Source: Shewanella intestini (lineage in GTDB: Bacteria; Pseudomonadota; Gammaproteobacteria; Enterobacterales; Shewanellaceae). Taken from it: 64,000 bases of DNA. Location: contig NZ_JAAIKR010000019.1 of the NCBI RefSeq assembly GCF_018221465.1, positions 1 to 64,000 of the forward strand, read 5' to 3'. The notes beneath the pieces are model-generated. The model was not told where the DNA came from. It was given only the letters and a program-made list of their open reading frames with translations, and ran no database searches. Shown piece by piece: positions 55,550 to 64,000 of this stretch. Numbering within the stretch: the first letter of the stretch is position 1; every line of letters begins with the position of its first letter. The translations under genes were made by a program, and so were the position numbers.

Positions 55550-58500
55550 CTAGTTATTTACATTCACCACGTCTTCTTTATTGAACGGCCACCACCATTG
55601 ATAAAAACGTTGCAGTGCACGTTTAATATCATCAAGGATAAGGTATAACACCGGCACTAAAATCAAGGTCACGACGGTAGAGAATAAAATCCCAAATGCC
55701 AGTGACGTTGCCATTGGAATGACAATTTTAGCTTGTAAGCTTTTTTCCATAATAATGGGGGCTAAACCGACGAAAGTGGTTAATGAGGTTAAAATAATTG
55801 CTCTAAAACGGAAGCAACCTGCATCTATGGCAGCTTGTTTGATTGCTTGACCTTCTCGTCTTGCTCGGTTAACAAAATCAACCAGAATCAGCGAGTCATT
55901 CACGACCACACCTGCAAGGGCGACAATGCCACATAAACTCAATACGCTCATCGACAAGCCTAAAACAAAGTGACCAAACAATGCGCCAATCATACCAAAT
56001 GGAATCACCGACATAATAATCATCGGCTGGCTGTATGATTTTAATGGAATGGCCATTAGGGCATAAATAGTAAACATGGCAAAAAAGAAGCCTTGTAATA
56101 ACCCCACCATGGCATTTTGCTCATCTAAACTGCCACCATCGAGCGATGCTTCTACGTCAGGATATTGTTTAGTCAGTTCCGGTAGATATTGACTTTGCAC
56201 TTGTTCAACAATTTTTGACGGTTCAACATTATTCTTATTCACGTTGGCGTTAATCGTGATGGCACGGCGACCGTCAACGCGCGTAATTGAAGAGTAAGAG
56301 TCACCGAGTTCAATTTCTGCCACGGTTGAAAATGGCACTGAAATACCATTTGAAGTGCGGATCATCATGTTTTCTAAATGCCCGATAGTGCGGCGCTGCT
56401 CAAGAGGGTAACGCACCATGACTTTCACTTCTTCTTTATTACGCAATATTCGCTGCGCTTCAAAGCCATAAAAACCATAACGTACTTGGCGAGCGAGATC
56501 TGACAAACTTAAACCTTGTGCTTGTGCCTCTGGACGAATGTTTAACCGAATCTCTTGGCTACCCGATGAGAAATTATCTGAGATGTCATAAACACCTTCA
56601 TATGTGGCGAGTTTGGCTTTTAAATCGGCAGCGGCCGCAGCCAATTGTTCAAGATTGCTTGAGGTTAATCTAAAAGATAAGTCGCCCCCAGCGTTGTTGG
56701 TACTGGCACTAATATTAAGCTGTTTAACGCCGACCATTTCGGGTAACTGCTTACGCCATTGCTCAGCAATGGATACGCCATCGACTTCTCGGTCTTCACC
56801 TTTTGATAGCTCGGTAAACACAAATGCAGAGCTGCGAGAATTGAGTGAAATAAAACTGTGTTTCACCACATCTGTGCCATATTCTTGAGCCAATTTATCA
56901 TTCATGGCATACAGTGCGTCTTCAATACTTTGCAGTGCTTTAAGGGTGTTTTGCTCTGACGTACCTTCATCCATTTCAAGTTGAACTTGGATAAAATCAG
57001 ATGGAATGTCTGGGAAGAAGACCCAGCGGACTTTACCACTGGCCACTAATGACAGTGCAAGAATAAGCACGCCAATAAAGGTGGCGACGGTGGTGTAACG
57101 GTTTTTGATTGCAAACTCTAGAAAGTGGCGATATTTATGGTGGATAAAGAACTGTAATTGCTTATTTAATGCCAGCTTAAAACGTGAAAAAGGGTTATTT
57201 GAAGGCTGAGTGCGCTTGGTGATATTCATATGTGCTAAATGCGCAGGTAAAATCAGTTTTGACTCTACCAATGAAAAGGCTAAACATAAAATCACGACCA
57301 TCCCAATCGATTGCCAAATAATGCCCATTGGCCCAGACACCATTAACATTGGGATAAAGGCGGCAATAGTGGTTAGTACACCAAAGGTGGCGGGCATAGC
57401 AACACGCTTCACGCCAATGACCACATTTTCAAGCGAATGACCATTTTTCTCAACTTCGGTGTAGGCACTTTCTCCCATGACAATGGCGTCATCGACCACT
57501 ATCCCGAGGACCAAAATAAACGCGAATAAGGTCAGCATGTTAATCGACATACCAATCGGTTCTGTTGGCATTAATAACAATGAACCTAGGAAACACACTG
57601 GCAGCCCCATCATCACCCAAAACGCTAATTTGAGATCAAGAAATAACGCCAAAATAATAAACACTAACAATGCGCCGTAAAACATATTCGACAGCATCAT
57701 GTTTAACCGACCTTCCAGATAGTGGGTTAAATCACCCCATGTATCGAGTTGCACACCATGCGGTAAGTCGGTTTTCTTTTGTGCAATGTACTGTTTAACT
57801 TGTTCTGAAATTGCTAATGCGTTTTGATCATCAATGCTAAGCACTTCAATAATGGCAGCAGGTTTGCCATTAAAGCGGGTGTAACCAATACGCTCTTCAA
57901 AGTCATCATTAATTTGCGCCACTTGTGATAATAAGATGCGGCTACCGTCGGCTTGGCTGCTCACGACAATGCGTGAGAAGTCTTCACCGGTATAAGCTTG
58001 GCCTTTGGTACGTAATAAAATGTCACCATCTTTAGCGCGAATAGCACCACCGGGTAAGTCGATTGACGAGCGCTGCACCGCTTGTGCTACTTGATCAAAG
58101 GTGAGGTTGTATTCACGTAATTTGTTTTCTGATAATTCAATGCCTATTTCATAGTCACGCACACCAGCCACTTGTGCCCTTGTCACAGCGGGTAAGCCGG
58201 TAATGTCATCACGTATTTGCTTAGCCATTTCTTTCATTTCATGCTGAGTTAAGTCACCATAAACGGAAATCCAAATCACGTTGTTTTCAGGCTTAATTTG
58301 GTAAATGTTGGGTTTTTCAATGTTGTCAGGGAAGGTAGAAATAGCATCGATGCGGATTTTGGCTTCATCGAGTACCTTTTGCACATCATAATCATCTTCT
58401 ACTTCAATAGTGACAACACCAACGGAGTCACTAGCAACAGAAGTGACTTTTTTAATGCCAGTAACATCTTGGATCGCTTCTTCAATTTTTATATTAATGC

Positions 58501-58696
58501 CCTCTTCAATCTCTTGCGGGGCAGCGCCAGGGTAGGCGACATTAATATTGATTAAATTGAGTTCAAAAGTCGGGAAAACTTCTTTATTAATTAACTTAGC
58601 ACTGAATAAGCCGCCCACAATTAACATAAACATGAGCAAGTTTGCCGCGACATTGTTGCGTGCAAACCAAGCGATAATCCCTGTTTGTTTTTCCAT
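55550..58696 (-). CDS. RND-family efflux permease
   Basis: 1048 residues, 12 membrane helices and two large periplasmic loops, as in AcrB/MexF-type pumps. The proton-relay Asp pair lies in VLGIVVDDAIVMGE. The first helix (NNVAANLLMFMLIVGGL) and the length are usual for the HAE families. Its partner, a membrane fusion protein, is encoded just before it with a one-base overlap. An outer-membrane factor is not in the window. Substrates are unknown. Confidence 0.88.
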   Translation of the reverse strand: MEKQTGIIAWFARNNVAANLLMFMLIVGGLFSAKLINKEVFPTFELNLININVAYPGAAPQEIEEGINIKIEEAIQDVTGIKKVTSVASDSVGVVTIEVEDDYDVQKVLDEAKIRIDAISTFPDNIEKPNIYQIKPENNVIWISVYGDLTQHEMKEMAKQIRDDITGLPAVTRAQVAGVRDYEIGIELSENKLREYNLTFDQVAQAVQRSSIDLPGGAIRAKDGDILLRTKGQAYTGEDFSRIVVSSQADGSRILLSQVAQINDDFEERIGYTRFNGKPAAIIEVLSIDDQNALAISEQVKQYIAQKKTDLPHGVQLDTWGDLTHYLEGRLNMMLSNMFYGALLVFIILALFLDLKLAFWVMMGLPVCFLGSLLLMPTEPIGMSINMLTLFAFILVLGIVVDDAIVMGESAYTEVEKNGHSLENVVIGVKRVAMPATFGVLTTIAAFIPMLMVSGPMGIIWQSIGMVVILCLAFSLVESKLILPAHLAHMNITKRTQPSNNPFSRFKLALNKQLQFFIHHKYRHFLEFAIKNRYTTVATFIGVLILALSLVASGKVRWVFFPDIPSDFIQVQLEMDEGTSEQNTLKALQSIEDALYAMNDKLAQEYGTDVVKHSFISLNSRSSAFVFTELSKGEDREVDGVSIAEQWRKQLPEMVGVKQLNISASTNNAGGDLSFRLTSSNLEQLAAAAADLKAKLATYEGVYDISDNFSSGSQEIRLNIRPEAQAQGLSLSDLARQVRYGFYGFEAQRILRNKEEVKVMVRYPLEQRRTIGHLENMMIRTSNGISVPFSTVAEIELGDSYSSITRVDGRRAITINANVNKNNVEPSKIVEQVQSQYLPELTKQYPDVEASLDGGSLDEQNAMVGLLQGFFFAMFTIYALMAIPLKSYSQPMIIMSVIPFGMIGALFGHFVLGLSMSVLSLCGIVALAGVVVNDSLILVDFVNRARREGQAIKQAAIDAGCFRFRAIILTSLTTFVGLAPIIMEKSLQAKIVIPMATSLAFGILFSTVVTLILVPVLYLILDDIKRALQRFYQWWWPFNKEDVVNVNN

Positions 58697-59913
58697 TAGG
58701 CATCCCCTGCCACATTTTGTTGGGAAGTTTGGTCACTCTTCGATGCAGGTGTTTCAATCGTGTCAGGTGTTTGCTCTCCTAACACTTTGACTTTTTGCCC
58801 CGTACGTAAAGCGCTGACATGGGAGATGGCTATGCGCTCACCTGTTGTTAAACTGTCTTTGATAAAAACATGGTCGACATCCGTGCGGACAATATTGACG
58901 CTGCGCATTTCAACGCTGTTGTCTTGTTTGATTATCGCTACTTGATTGTTACGCACCACAAAGCGGGGCAGCTTAACAATGTTATTAACCGAACGGCCTT
59001 TAATTACCGCAGTGACAAAGCTGCCATATTTAAGCGGTAATTTGCTCATGTCAGCTTGTTTTTGCATGTAAGGGTCGTTAATTTCTGCGACTAAGTACAC
59101 CATGCGATTTTGTTCATCAACGACGTTTTCATTACGAATGATTTTGCCTACCCAACTTACATTTTTACCGGCTAATGATGAGGTTAACGTTACGCTGGTA
59201 TCAGGATTTTCTATCGACTCTAAATAGGCTAAATCTTCATTGGCTAGTGGCAAACGCACTTCAGCAACGTTGATGTCGTAAAGCTCGCCCAGTTTTGTAC
59301 CTAAAGTAATGTATTGGCCTAAATCGACACTGCGTTCTTTAATGATGCCGTCAAAAGGAGCACGAATAATTGTGCGTTCGAGGTTACGCTGAGCACGAGC
59401 AAGGGCTGCTTGTGCTGACTTTACATTGGCTTGTTCTTTTTTTAGCTGCGGAATACGCAAACCAAGTTCGGGAGCAACGCCACCGTCAAAGTCTTTAAAT
59501 TCAATTTTAGCGACTTCACCACGGGCTATTTCTTCATCAAGGATGGCTTTAGCTTGTGCAAGTCCAGCCTCTGCCTGCATTAAATCTGCTTGGTAATCTG
59601 ACGGTTCTATTTGGGCAAGTTGCTGGCCTTGCTTAACAATACCACCGGCAACGAATGCCGGAGAAAGCGCAAGTAAACGCCCTTGAACCTCCGTCACAAG
59701 TTGGGTTTTGTATTTAGGTTGTACCACGCCATAAGAGGGGAGATTTAACGATTCAGTTTGCGGTTTAGCAGTGATCACTTCTACGACTTGCAAGGTGATG
59801 GCTTCATCTTTTTGCTCAGGTTCTTCTTTGGTGTTGATTAATAATATAGCGCCTAATATGGCAATAATAAGAATGATAAAAGGTAGTAAAAAACGAAATA
59901 TTTTCTTTAGCAT
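58696..59913 (-). CDS. RND membrane fusion protein
   Basis: 405 residues with an N-terminal membrane anchor (about 6-27). A split lipoyl domain, a coiled-coil hairpin (ADLMQAEAGLAQAKAILDEEIAR…ANVKSAQAALARAQRNLERT) and a beta-barrel follow (IRAPFDGIIKERSVDLGQYI). The type is HlyD/AcrA. It links the RND permease to an outer-membrane channel. Its gene is first of the pair. Confidence 0.88.
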   Translation of the reverse strand: MLKKIFRFLLPFIILIIAILGAILLINTKEEPEQKDEAITLQVVEVITAKPQTESLNLPSYGVVQPKYKTQLVTEVQGRLLALSPAFVAGGIVKQGQQLAQIEPSDYQADLMQAEAGLAQAKAILDEEIARGEVAKIEFKDFDGGVAPELGLRIPQLKKEQANVKSAQAALARAQRNLERTIIRAPFDGIIKERSVDLGQYITLGTKLGELYDINVAEVRLPLANEDLAYLESIENPDTSVTLTSSLAGKNVSWVGKIIRNENVVDEQNRMVYLVAEINDPYMQKQADMSKLPLKYGSFVTAVIKGRSVNNIVKLPRFVVRNNQVAIIKQDNSVEMRSVNIVRTDVDHVFIKDSLTTGERIAISHVSALRTGQKVKVLGEQTPDTIETPASKSDQTSQQNVAGDA

Positions 59914-60264
59914 TTTTTAAATGTATCCATACGTTTAAAGCGGTAGAAAGAAGATAACCTGTAACATATAGTCCTTGGCTGCATTTACAAAAAGAGTGTA
60001 TTTAATAGCCAGTCGTACTGTATTGATACGCTACCAGAGTATGATAACGATAAAAACTGCTTTTTTGTAAATATTAGTGTTACAAAAGCGCAATAAGTGT
60101 AAGTAAATAAATGTTTTTTTATTACTTAGTTTTATCAATTATATCGAGCAGATAAGTGGAAGGGGGAAATGCACTGGCGGTTGTAAGGTATCGACCGGTA
60201 TTGATGAGTGAGCTGCACTTGTTTGTGAATATTGTGCTGGGTGTCAAACATTGTAGATAATAAA
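59914..60264. other. gap between the RND operon and srmB
   Basis: AT-rich, no ORF I trust. It must hold the RND operon promoter on the minus strand, but I can name no box. Confidence 0.35.
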
Positions 60265-60292
60265 CAACCAACAGTCAGCATAGGCTGACTGT
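60265..60292 (-). terminator. probable terminator after srmB
   Basis: ACAGTCAGC (60271-60279) and GCTGACTGT (60284-60292) form a 9-bp stem with a 4-base loop; a T-rich run follows on the minus strand. Confidence 0.5.
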
Positions 60293-60315
60293 TAGCGATA
60301 TTATTACGTGGCTAT

Positions 60316-61560
60316 TTATGCTTGTTTTTTCTTTGGTTTTTTATACTTTTTAGATTTCTTCTTCGTATCGCCAGCTTTCCCCGCCTTGGCTTTTTTCTTG
60401 GTCGGCAGTTTTGCTTCTTTATTGTTGGGTCTTAATGACTCAATCACGCGGCGTTTTAATGGTTGCTCAATATAACGCTCGATTTTAGACACAATGCGCA
60501 TGTCGTGTGCTTCAACTAATGAAATAGCAGTACCTTTAGCGCCAGCACGGCCAGTACGGCCAATACGATGCACATAGGTGTCAGCTGAACGCGGCATATC
60601 ATAGTTAATCACGTGGGTAATATCGTCAATATCAATCCCACGGGCTGCTACGTCGGTGGCTAATAAAACGTTTACTTCGCCTTTGGTGAAGCGCCCTAGT
60701 GCTTGGAACCGTTTCTTTTGTTCCATATCACCGCGCATAAACGAACAAGGGATGTCTGCTTTAAGCAGTAATCCTTCAAGGCTTGCTACTACATCACGAG
60801 TTTTTACAAACACGATGGCACGCTTTACATCTTCTTGTTTTAGTAAGTTGCAAAGTAAGGCAAACTTATGCGCTTGATCGTCAGCTAAATGCATCCACTG
60901 ATGGATTTTGGCTTTTTCACTACGTGGTGCTTCTACGTCAATCACTGCAGGAGTGGTTAATAGTTCGCGTGCAAAACGGTCAACCCCACCTCCTTCTAAT
61001 GTGGCAGAAAACAACATGTTTTGTTTACGACCTTGTGCTTCTAATGCAATAGATTGCACCGCAGTAGAAAAGCCCATGTCTAACATGCGGTCGGCTTCAT
61101 CAATAATCAGTAGCTCGATAGACGTGGCGCTGAATTTCTTTTTATCAAGATATTCAAGTAACCGACCCGGTGTGGCGATTAATATGTCGATGTTGGTTTC
61201 AAGCGCTTCTTCTTGTGGTGCATAAGGAACACCACCAGTAATTAAGCTAATCGACAAGTTTAAGTTAGTTGCAAGGTGGCTAGCATAACGATGAGTTTGG
61301 CTAGCAAGCTCACGAGTCGGACTTAAAATAAGTACCCGAGCTTGGCCGTCATAACGACGTGGGAAATCAATTAAATGTTGTAAAGCAGGTAAAAGGAAAG
61401 TGGCTGTTTTACCTGTTCCAGTCGGCGCACGCGCTAAAATATCCTGCTGCTCCATCGCTAAAGGAATGGTTTCTTGCTGGATAGTTGTTGGGCTTTTATG
61501 TCCCATCGCCTTTAGTGAATCTAGTAGGCGGTGGTCAAGGTCAAAATCTTCAAATAACAT
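60316..61560 (-). CDS. srmB: DEAD-box RNA helicase SrmB
   Basis: 414 residues. Motifs in order: Q motif (SPTTIQQETIP), I APTGTGKT, Ia PTRELA, II DEAD, III SAT, V ATDVAARGID and VI HRIGRTGR. A Lys-rich tail (KKKSKKYKKPKKKQ) follows, as in ribosome-assembly helicases. SrmB acts in large-subunit assembly. It lies beside trmN6, a neighbour of srmB in E. coli too. Confidence 0.88.
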   Translation of the reverse strand: MLFEDFDLDHRLLDSLKAMGHKSPTTIQQETIPLAMEQQDILARAPTGTGKTATFLLPALQHLIDFPRRYDGQARVLILSPTRELASQTHRYASHLATNLNLSISLITGGVPYAPQEEALETNIDILIATPGRLLEYLDKKKFSATSIELLIIDEADRMLDMGFSTAVQSIALEAQGRKQNMLFSATLEGGGVDRFARELLTTPAVIDVEAPRSEKAKIHQWMHLADDQAHKFALLCNLLKQEDVKRAIVFVKTRDVVASLEGLLLKADIPCSFMRGDMEQKKRFQALGRFTKGEVNVLLATDVAARGIDIDDITHVINYDMPRSADTYVHRIGRTGRAGAKGTAISLVEAHDMRIVSKIERYIEQPLKRRVIESLRPNNKEAKLPTKKKAKAGKAGDTKKKSKKYKKPKKKQA

Positions 61561-61616
61561 GCACGTGGGTCTCGCTGGAAAATAGCCAAGTAGTATAACT
61601 TATCAACGATGAATGA

Positions 61617-62444
61617 CTAAAGCTTTAAGTAAAAATCTCGACATAAATTGCTCATTTGTTGACTGTAGTGGCCATTTTTGTCCTGTATATGTAATTTCTG
61701 CAACTTATCCATTTGTCGGATGGTCTGGTCTAACAATGTTGGCAGAGTCGATTGCGTTAAGGTGAGTAAAACCCGAGTGGCGGGTTTATGTTCAACGGTG
61801 GCGACATTCACTTGTTGTCTTAAGGCCATTGAGGTTGATGATAACGCGTCAGTAAAGGCATTTAATGAGTTGATAGGCAATATGAAATTAGCTTGACCTG
61901 CAGGGGCAAGCAATTTTTCAACGACGTTAAGCAAGGTCGTAAACGTTAGACTGTTGCTGTGACGTGCATTGGCGCGTTGACCGTTGTTGGCTTGTGGACC
62001 ATTGTCAAAATAAGGTGGGTTACACACAATGTGATCAAAGGGAGTGGTGAGCGTATTTGCGACTTGTTGTAGAGCGCCTTCAATTACTGCAATCTTTTGT
62101 GGCCACGGTGAATTGGCGATATTTTCTCGAGATTGCTTGACCGCCTGAGGGTCTATTTCAATCGCAGTAATATGCACATTGGCGCTTGTACGCTGCGCGG
62201 CCATTAAACTTAAAATGCCGCTACCACTGCCTATGTCTAAAATCGTAAATAGATCTTTTGGTGTCGATGATGCTTGAGTGACAATATTTGTTGTTTGATG
62301 TGGAGCAGAAAAATCAGCCCCCACAGAATCTTGTAACACCTTTGATGGTATCGTTGCCCAAGCCCCTAATAATACCGCGTCAGTACTAATACGCATTCCG
62401 CATAAATCGTCATTGATATGAAACTGTTTAAAGGTAAAAGGCAT
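61617..62444 (-). CDS. trmN6: tRNA1(Val) (adenine37-N6)-methyltransferase
   Basis: 275 residues. The catalytic motif NPPY lies in VCNPPYFDNGPQANNGQRANARH, typical of YfiC, and the SAM site is ILDIGSGSGILSLM. It methylates A37 of tRNA1(Val). There is an extra loop (about residues 40-65) between the N-terminal part and the SAM motif, Ser/Thr-rich, not part of the usual core. Confidence 0.88.
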   Translation of the reverse strand: MPFTFKQFHINDDLCGMRISTDAVLLGAWATIPSKVLQDSVGADFSAPHQTTNIVTQASSTPKDLFTILDIGSGSGILSLMAAQRTSANVHITAIEIDPQAVKQSRENIANSPWPQKIAVIEGALQQVANTLTTPFDHIVCNPPYFDNGPQANNGQRANARHSNSLTFTTLLNVVEKLLAPAGQANFILPINSLNAFTDALSSTSMALRQQVNVATVEHKPATRVLLTLTQSTLPTLLDQTIRQMDKLQKLHIQDKNGHYSQQMSNLCRDFYLKL

Positions 62445-62967
62445 GGACTTTATGCTGAGGATGAACCAGGGGGATTAGTGTAACTTGGTGTTAGTTATTT
62501 CGCTATCTCCAAAGCCGTATCAATATGGAGTGATGCCAATTAATGGTAAGCGGTATTAATTGATGAACAATGTGCTTGTTTAGTGGCTACGACATTAACA
62601 ACTGCATTACCAATAATGTTGAATTACTGGTTTGAATGTGATGTTTAGGTTGCGTTATTGGTGGGTATGTTGATGCTGTTAGGCGAATTTAAATAATTGT
62701 GCCTGCGGCGCTTGTATGATGATTTCTTCTTTGATACTTGTTGCTGATGAGGGATATAAACGCTGTATTGAAAGTGTGACTAATCGTATTGACCATAAAA
62801 CAGTGACATTATTCTCGCTACCCAATGACAATTTTCACAGCTATTATTACATTCACTGATAACTTATATTTTACATGTGACGTTAAGTGTTCGCACCAAT
62901 GGTAGATAAAATGTGAGTAATCCCTTAAGTTAAAAAAATACTTATAATCATAATAGGAAGTAATCGC
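62445..62967. other. gap between trmN6 and brnQ
   Basis: AT-rich, 523 bp, no ORF that I support and no site I recognise. It separates divergent genes and should hold both promoters. Confidence 0.4.
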
Positions 62968-64000
62968 GTGCATTCGAGCAATATGACCCTAACAGATACG
63001 TTAGGACTTGGTTTTATGACCTTCGCCTTCTTTTTGGGCGCAGGTAACCTTATTTTCCCCCCTTTTGCTGGCATGTTAGCCGGTGAAAATATGCCAATGG
63101 CGATGATTGGTTTCTTAATTACGGCTGTTGGTTTACCGCTCATTGGTTTAATTGCTGTGGCAAAAGCCAAAGGCAAAATCATGTCAATGCTGCCAGCGTT
63201 TGCTGCCACTGCATTAGCGGTGTCGATTTATATCATCATTGGCCCTGCATTTGCCGCCCCAAGAACCGGATTAGTTGCGTATGAAATCGGCGCAAGACCT
63301 TTTATTGAAAACCCTGACGCGATATTGATGCTTGGCGGGTTGAGTTTGAATGTTGCCCAGCTTATCTATTCTTTTGTCTTTTTCGGTATTGTGATGGTGC
63401 TGTCGCTATTTCCTGGCAAATTATTAGATAACGTCGGTAAGGTATTAACTCCTATTCTCATTTTATTATTGATTGCATTGGCATTGTCGGTGTTAATTAT
63501 TCCGGGGTCAGAAGTCGGCGCACCAACAGGCGATTATCAACATAACGCCCTGATTAAAGGCTTTGTTGAAGGCTATAACACCATGGACACCTTAGCGTCA
63601 TTAATGTTTGGTATGTTGATTATCGACTTACTACGCAAAAAGGGCATTAATGAATCGGGACAACAAACTAAATACTTAATTCGTGCTGCAGTGATTGCTG
63701 CAAGCGGATTAGCCTTTGTCTACATTTCATTGTTTTTTTTAGGCGCAACGGCAGGTGAATTAGGGGCTGGGGTTGATAATGGTGGTCAAATTTTGACTAA
63801 TTATGTCAGCCATGAATTTGGCACGTTAGGTACTGTTATGTTGTCGACAGTTGTTACCTTGGCATGCTTAACGACTGCGGTTGGGTTGGTTTCTGCTTGT
63901 TCGGACTTCTTTAGCGAATTGCTACCGAAAATCAGCTATAAACAATTTGCGGTTTTCTTTAGTTTAGTGTGTGCGACCATTGCCAATGTCGGACTGTCTG
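62968..64000 (+). CDS. brnQ: branched-chain amino acid:cation symporter, 3' end missing
   Basis: The frame opens at a GTG (62968) behind AGGAAG and stays open to the window edge (about 344 codons). The protein is hydrophobic with the LivCS/BrnQ signature GFMTFAFFLGAGNLIFPPF near its start and GYNTMDTLASLMFG later. BrnQ imports Leu, Ile and Val with Na+ or H+. The C-terminal part lies outside the window. Confidence 0.9.
   Translation, partial: MHSSNMTLTDTLGLGFMTFAFFLGAGNLIFPPFAGMLAGENMPMAMIGFLITAVGLPLIGLIAVAKAKGKIMSMLPAFAATALAVSIYIIIGPAFAAPRTGLVAYEIGARPFIENPDAILMLGGLSLNVAQLIYSFVFFGIVMVLSLFPGKLLDNVGKVLTPILILLLIALALSVLIIPGSEVGAPTGDYQHNALIKGFVEGYNTMDTLASLMFGMLIIDLLRKKGINESGQQTKYLIRAAVIAASGLAFVYISLFFLGATAGELGAGVDNGGQILTNYVSHEFGTLGTVMLSTVVTLACLTTAVGLVSACSDFFSELLPKISYKQFAVFFSLVCATIANVGLS

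Noticed and set aside
56604-56888. Plus-strand frames inside the RND permease gene
   Set aside because: Low-complexity shadows opposite a well-supported gene.

Overview
The window looks like the chromosome of a Shewanella-type gammaproteobacterium. The markers are the metK – tkt – epd – pgk – fba order, the NarQ/NarP pair divergent from the pentahaem nitrite reductase nrfA, a Fur-box-preceded Fe3+ ABC importer followed by a DyP peroxidase very like Shewanella TyrA, and attC-like sites with the Shewanella-type GTTGGCT/AGCCAAC stem. The genus is inferred from recognised protein sequences and gene order, not from an rRNA gene; I see no rRNA, tRNA or CRISPR array.

Layout. (1) 1-2035 is the distal end of a chromosomal integron: three AT-rich, same-strand, promoterless cassettes separated by attC sites. 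They encode a DUF4238 protein (a family with a reported single-gene anti-phage member), a small lipoprotein and a small membrane protein. The integrase must lie to the left, outside the window. (2) 2036-16159 is housekeeping and envelope DNA: a possible minus-strand small RNA, a DUF4397 lipoprotein, a nuclease/phosphatase-fold protein, a LysR regulator, a radical SAM enzyme, an 8-bp tandem repeat, an M1-aminopeptidase-like lipoprotein that has lost key catalytic residues, an lpoB / COG3014 / deformylase-paralogue operon, slyX, a WD40 lipoprotein, fkpA and yacL. (3) 16415-22484 is nitrogen metabolism: narQP, nrfA, glnK-amtB, with NarP, CRP, FNR-like and NtrC sites readable upstream. (4) 22720-30780 holds small exported proteins, a lipoprotein with a possible transglutaminase-like half plus TPRs, a DAHP synthase, an Atm1-like ABC exporter, small unknowns, a DUF5610 protein and ferredoxin-NADP reductase. 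(5) 30902-35969 is iron: Fur box, fbpABC, DyP peroxidase. (6) 36034-40548 has argR with an ARG box, a dicarboxylate/amino-acid symporter and a run of small accessory genes including two GNAT acetyltransferases. (7) 40625-48210 is central carbon and SAM synthesis: metK (with MetJ boxes), tkt, epd, pgk, fba. (8) 48371-55349 holds a DUF481 outer-membrane protein, an unusual ToxR/ToxS-like membrane pair with an unknown 462-aa two-TM protein, a Cache/PAS sensor ending in a degenerate GGDEF domain, and a small radical SAM protein. (9) 55550-64000 carries an RND efflux pair, srmB, trmN6 and a brnQ that runs off the right edge.

The parts most worth following up are the cassette array, the inactive-looking M1 aminopeptidase, the ToxRS-like pair with its neighbours, the degenerate GGDEF sensor and the candidate small RNA at 2275-2450.
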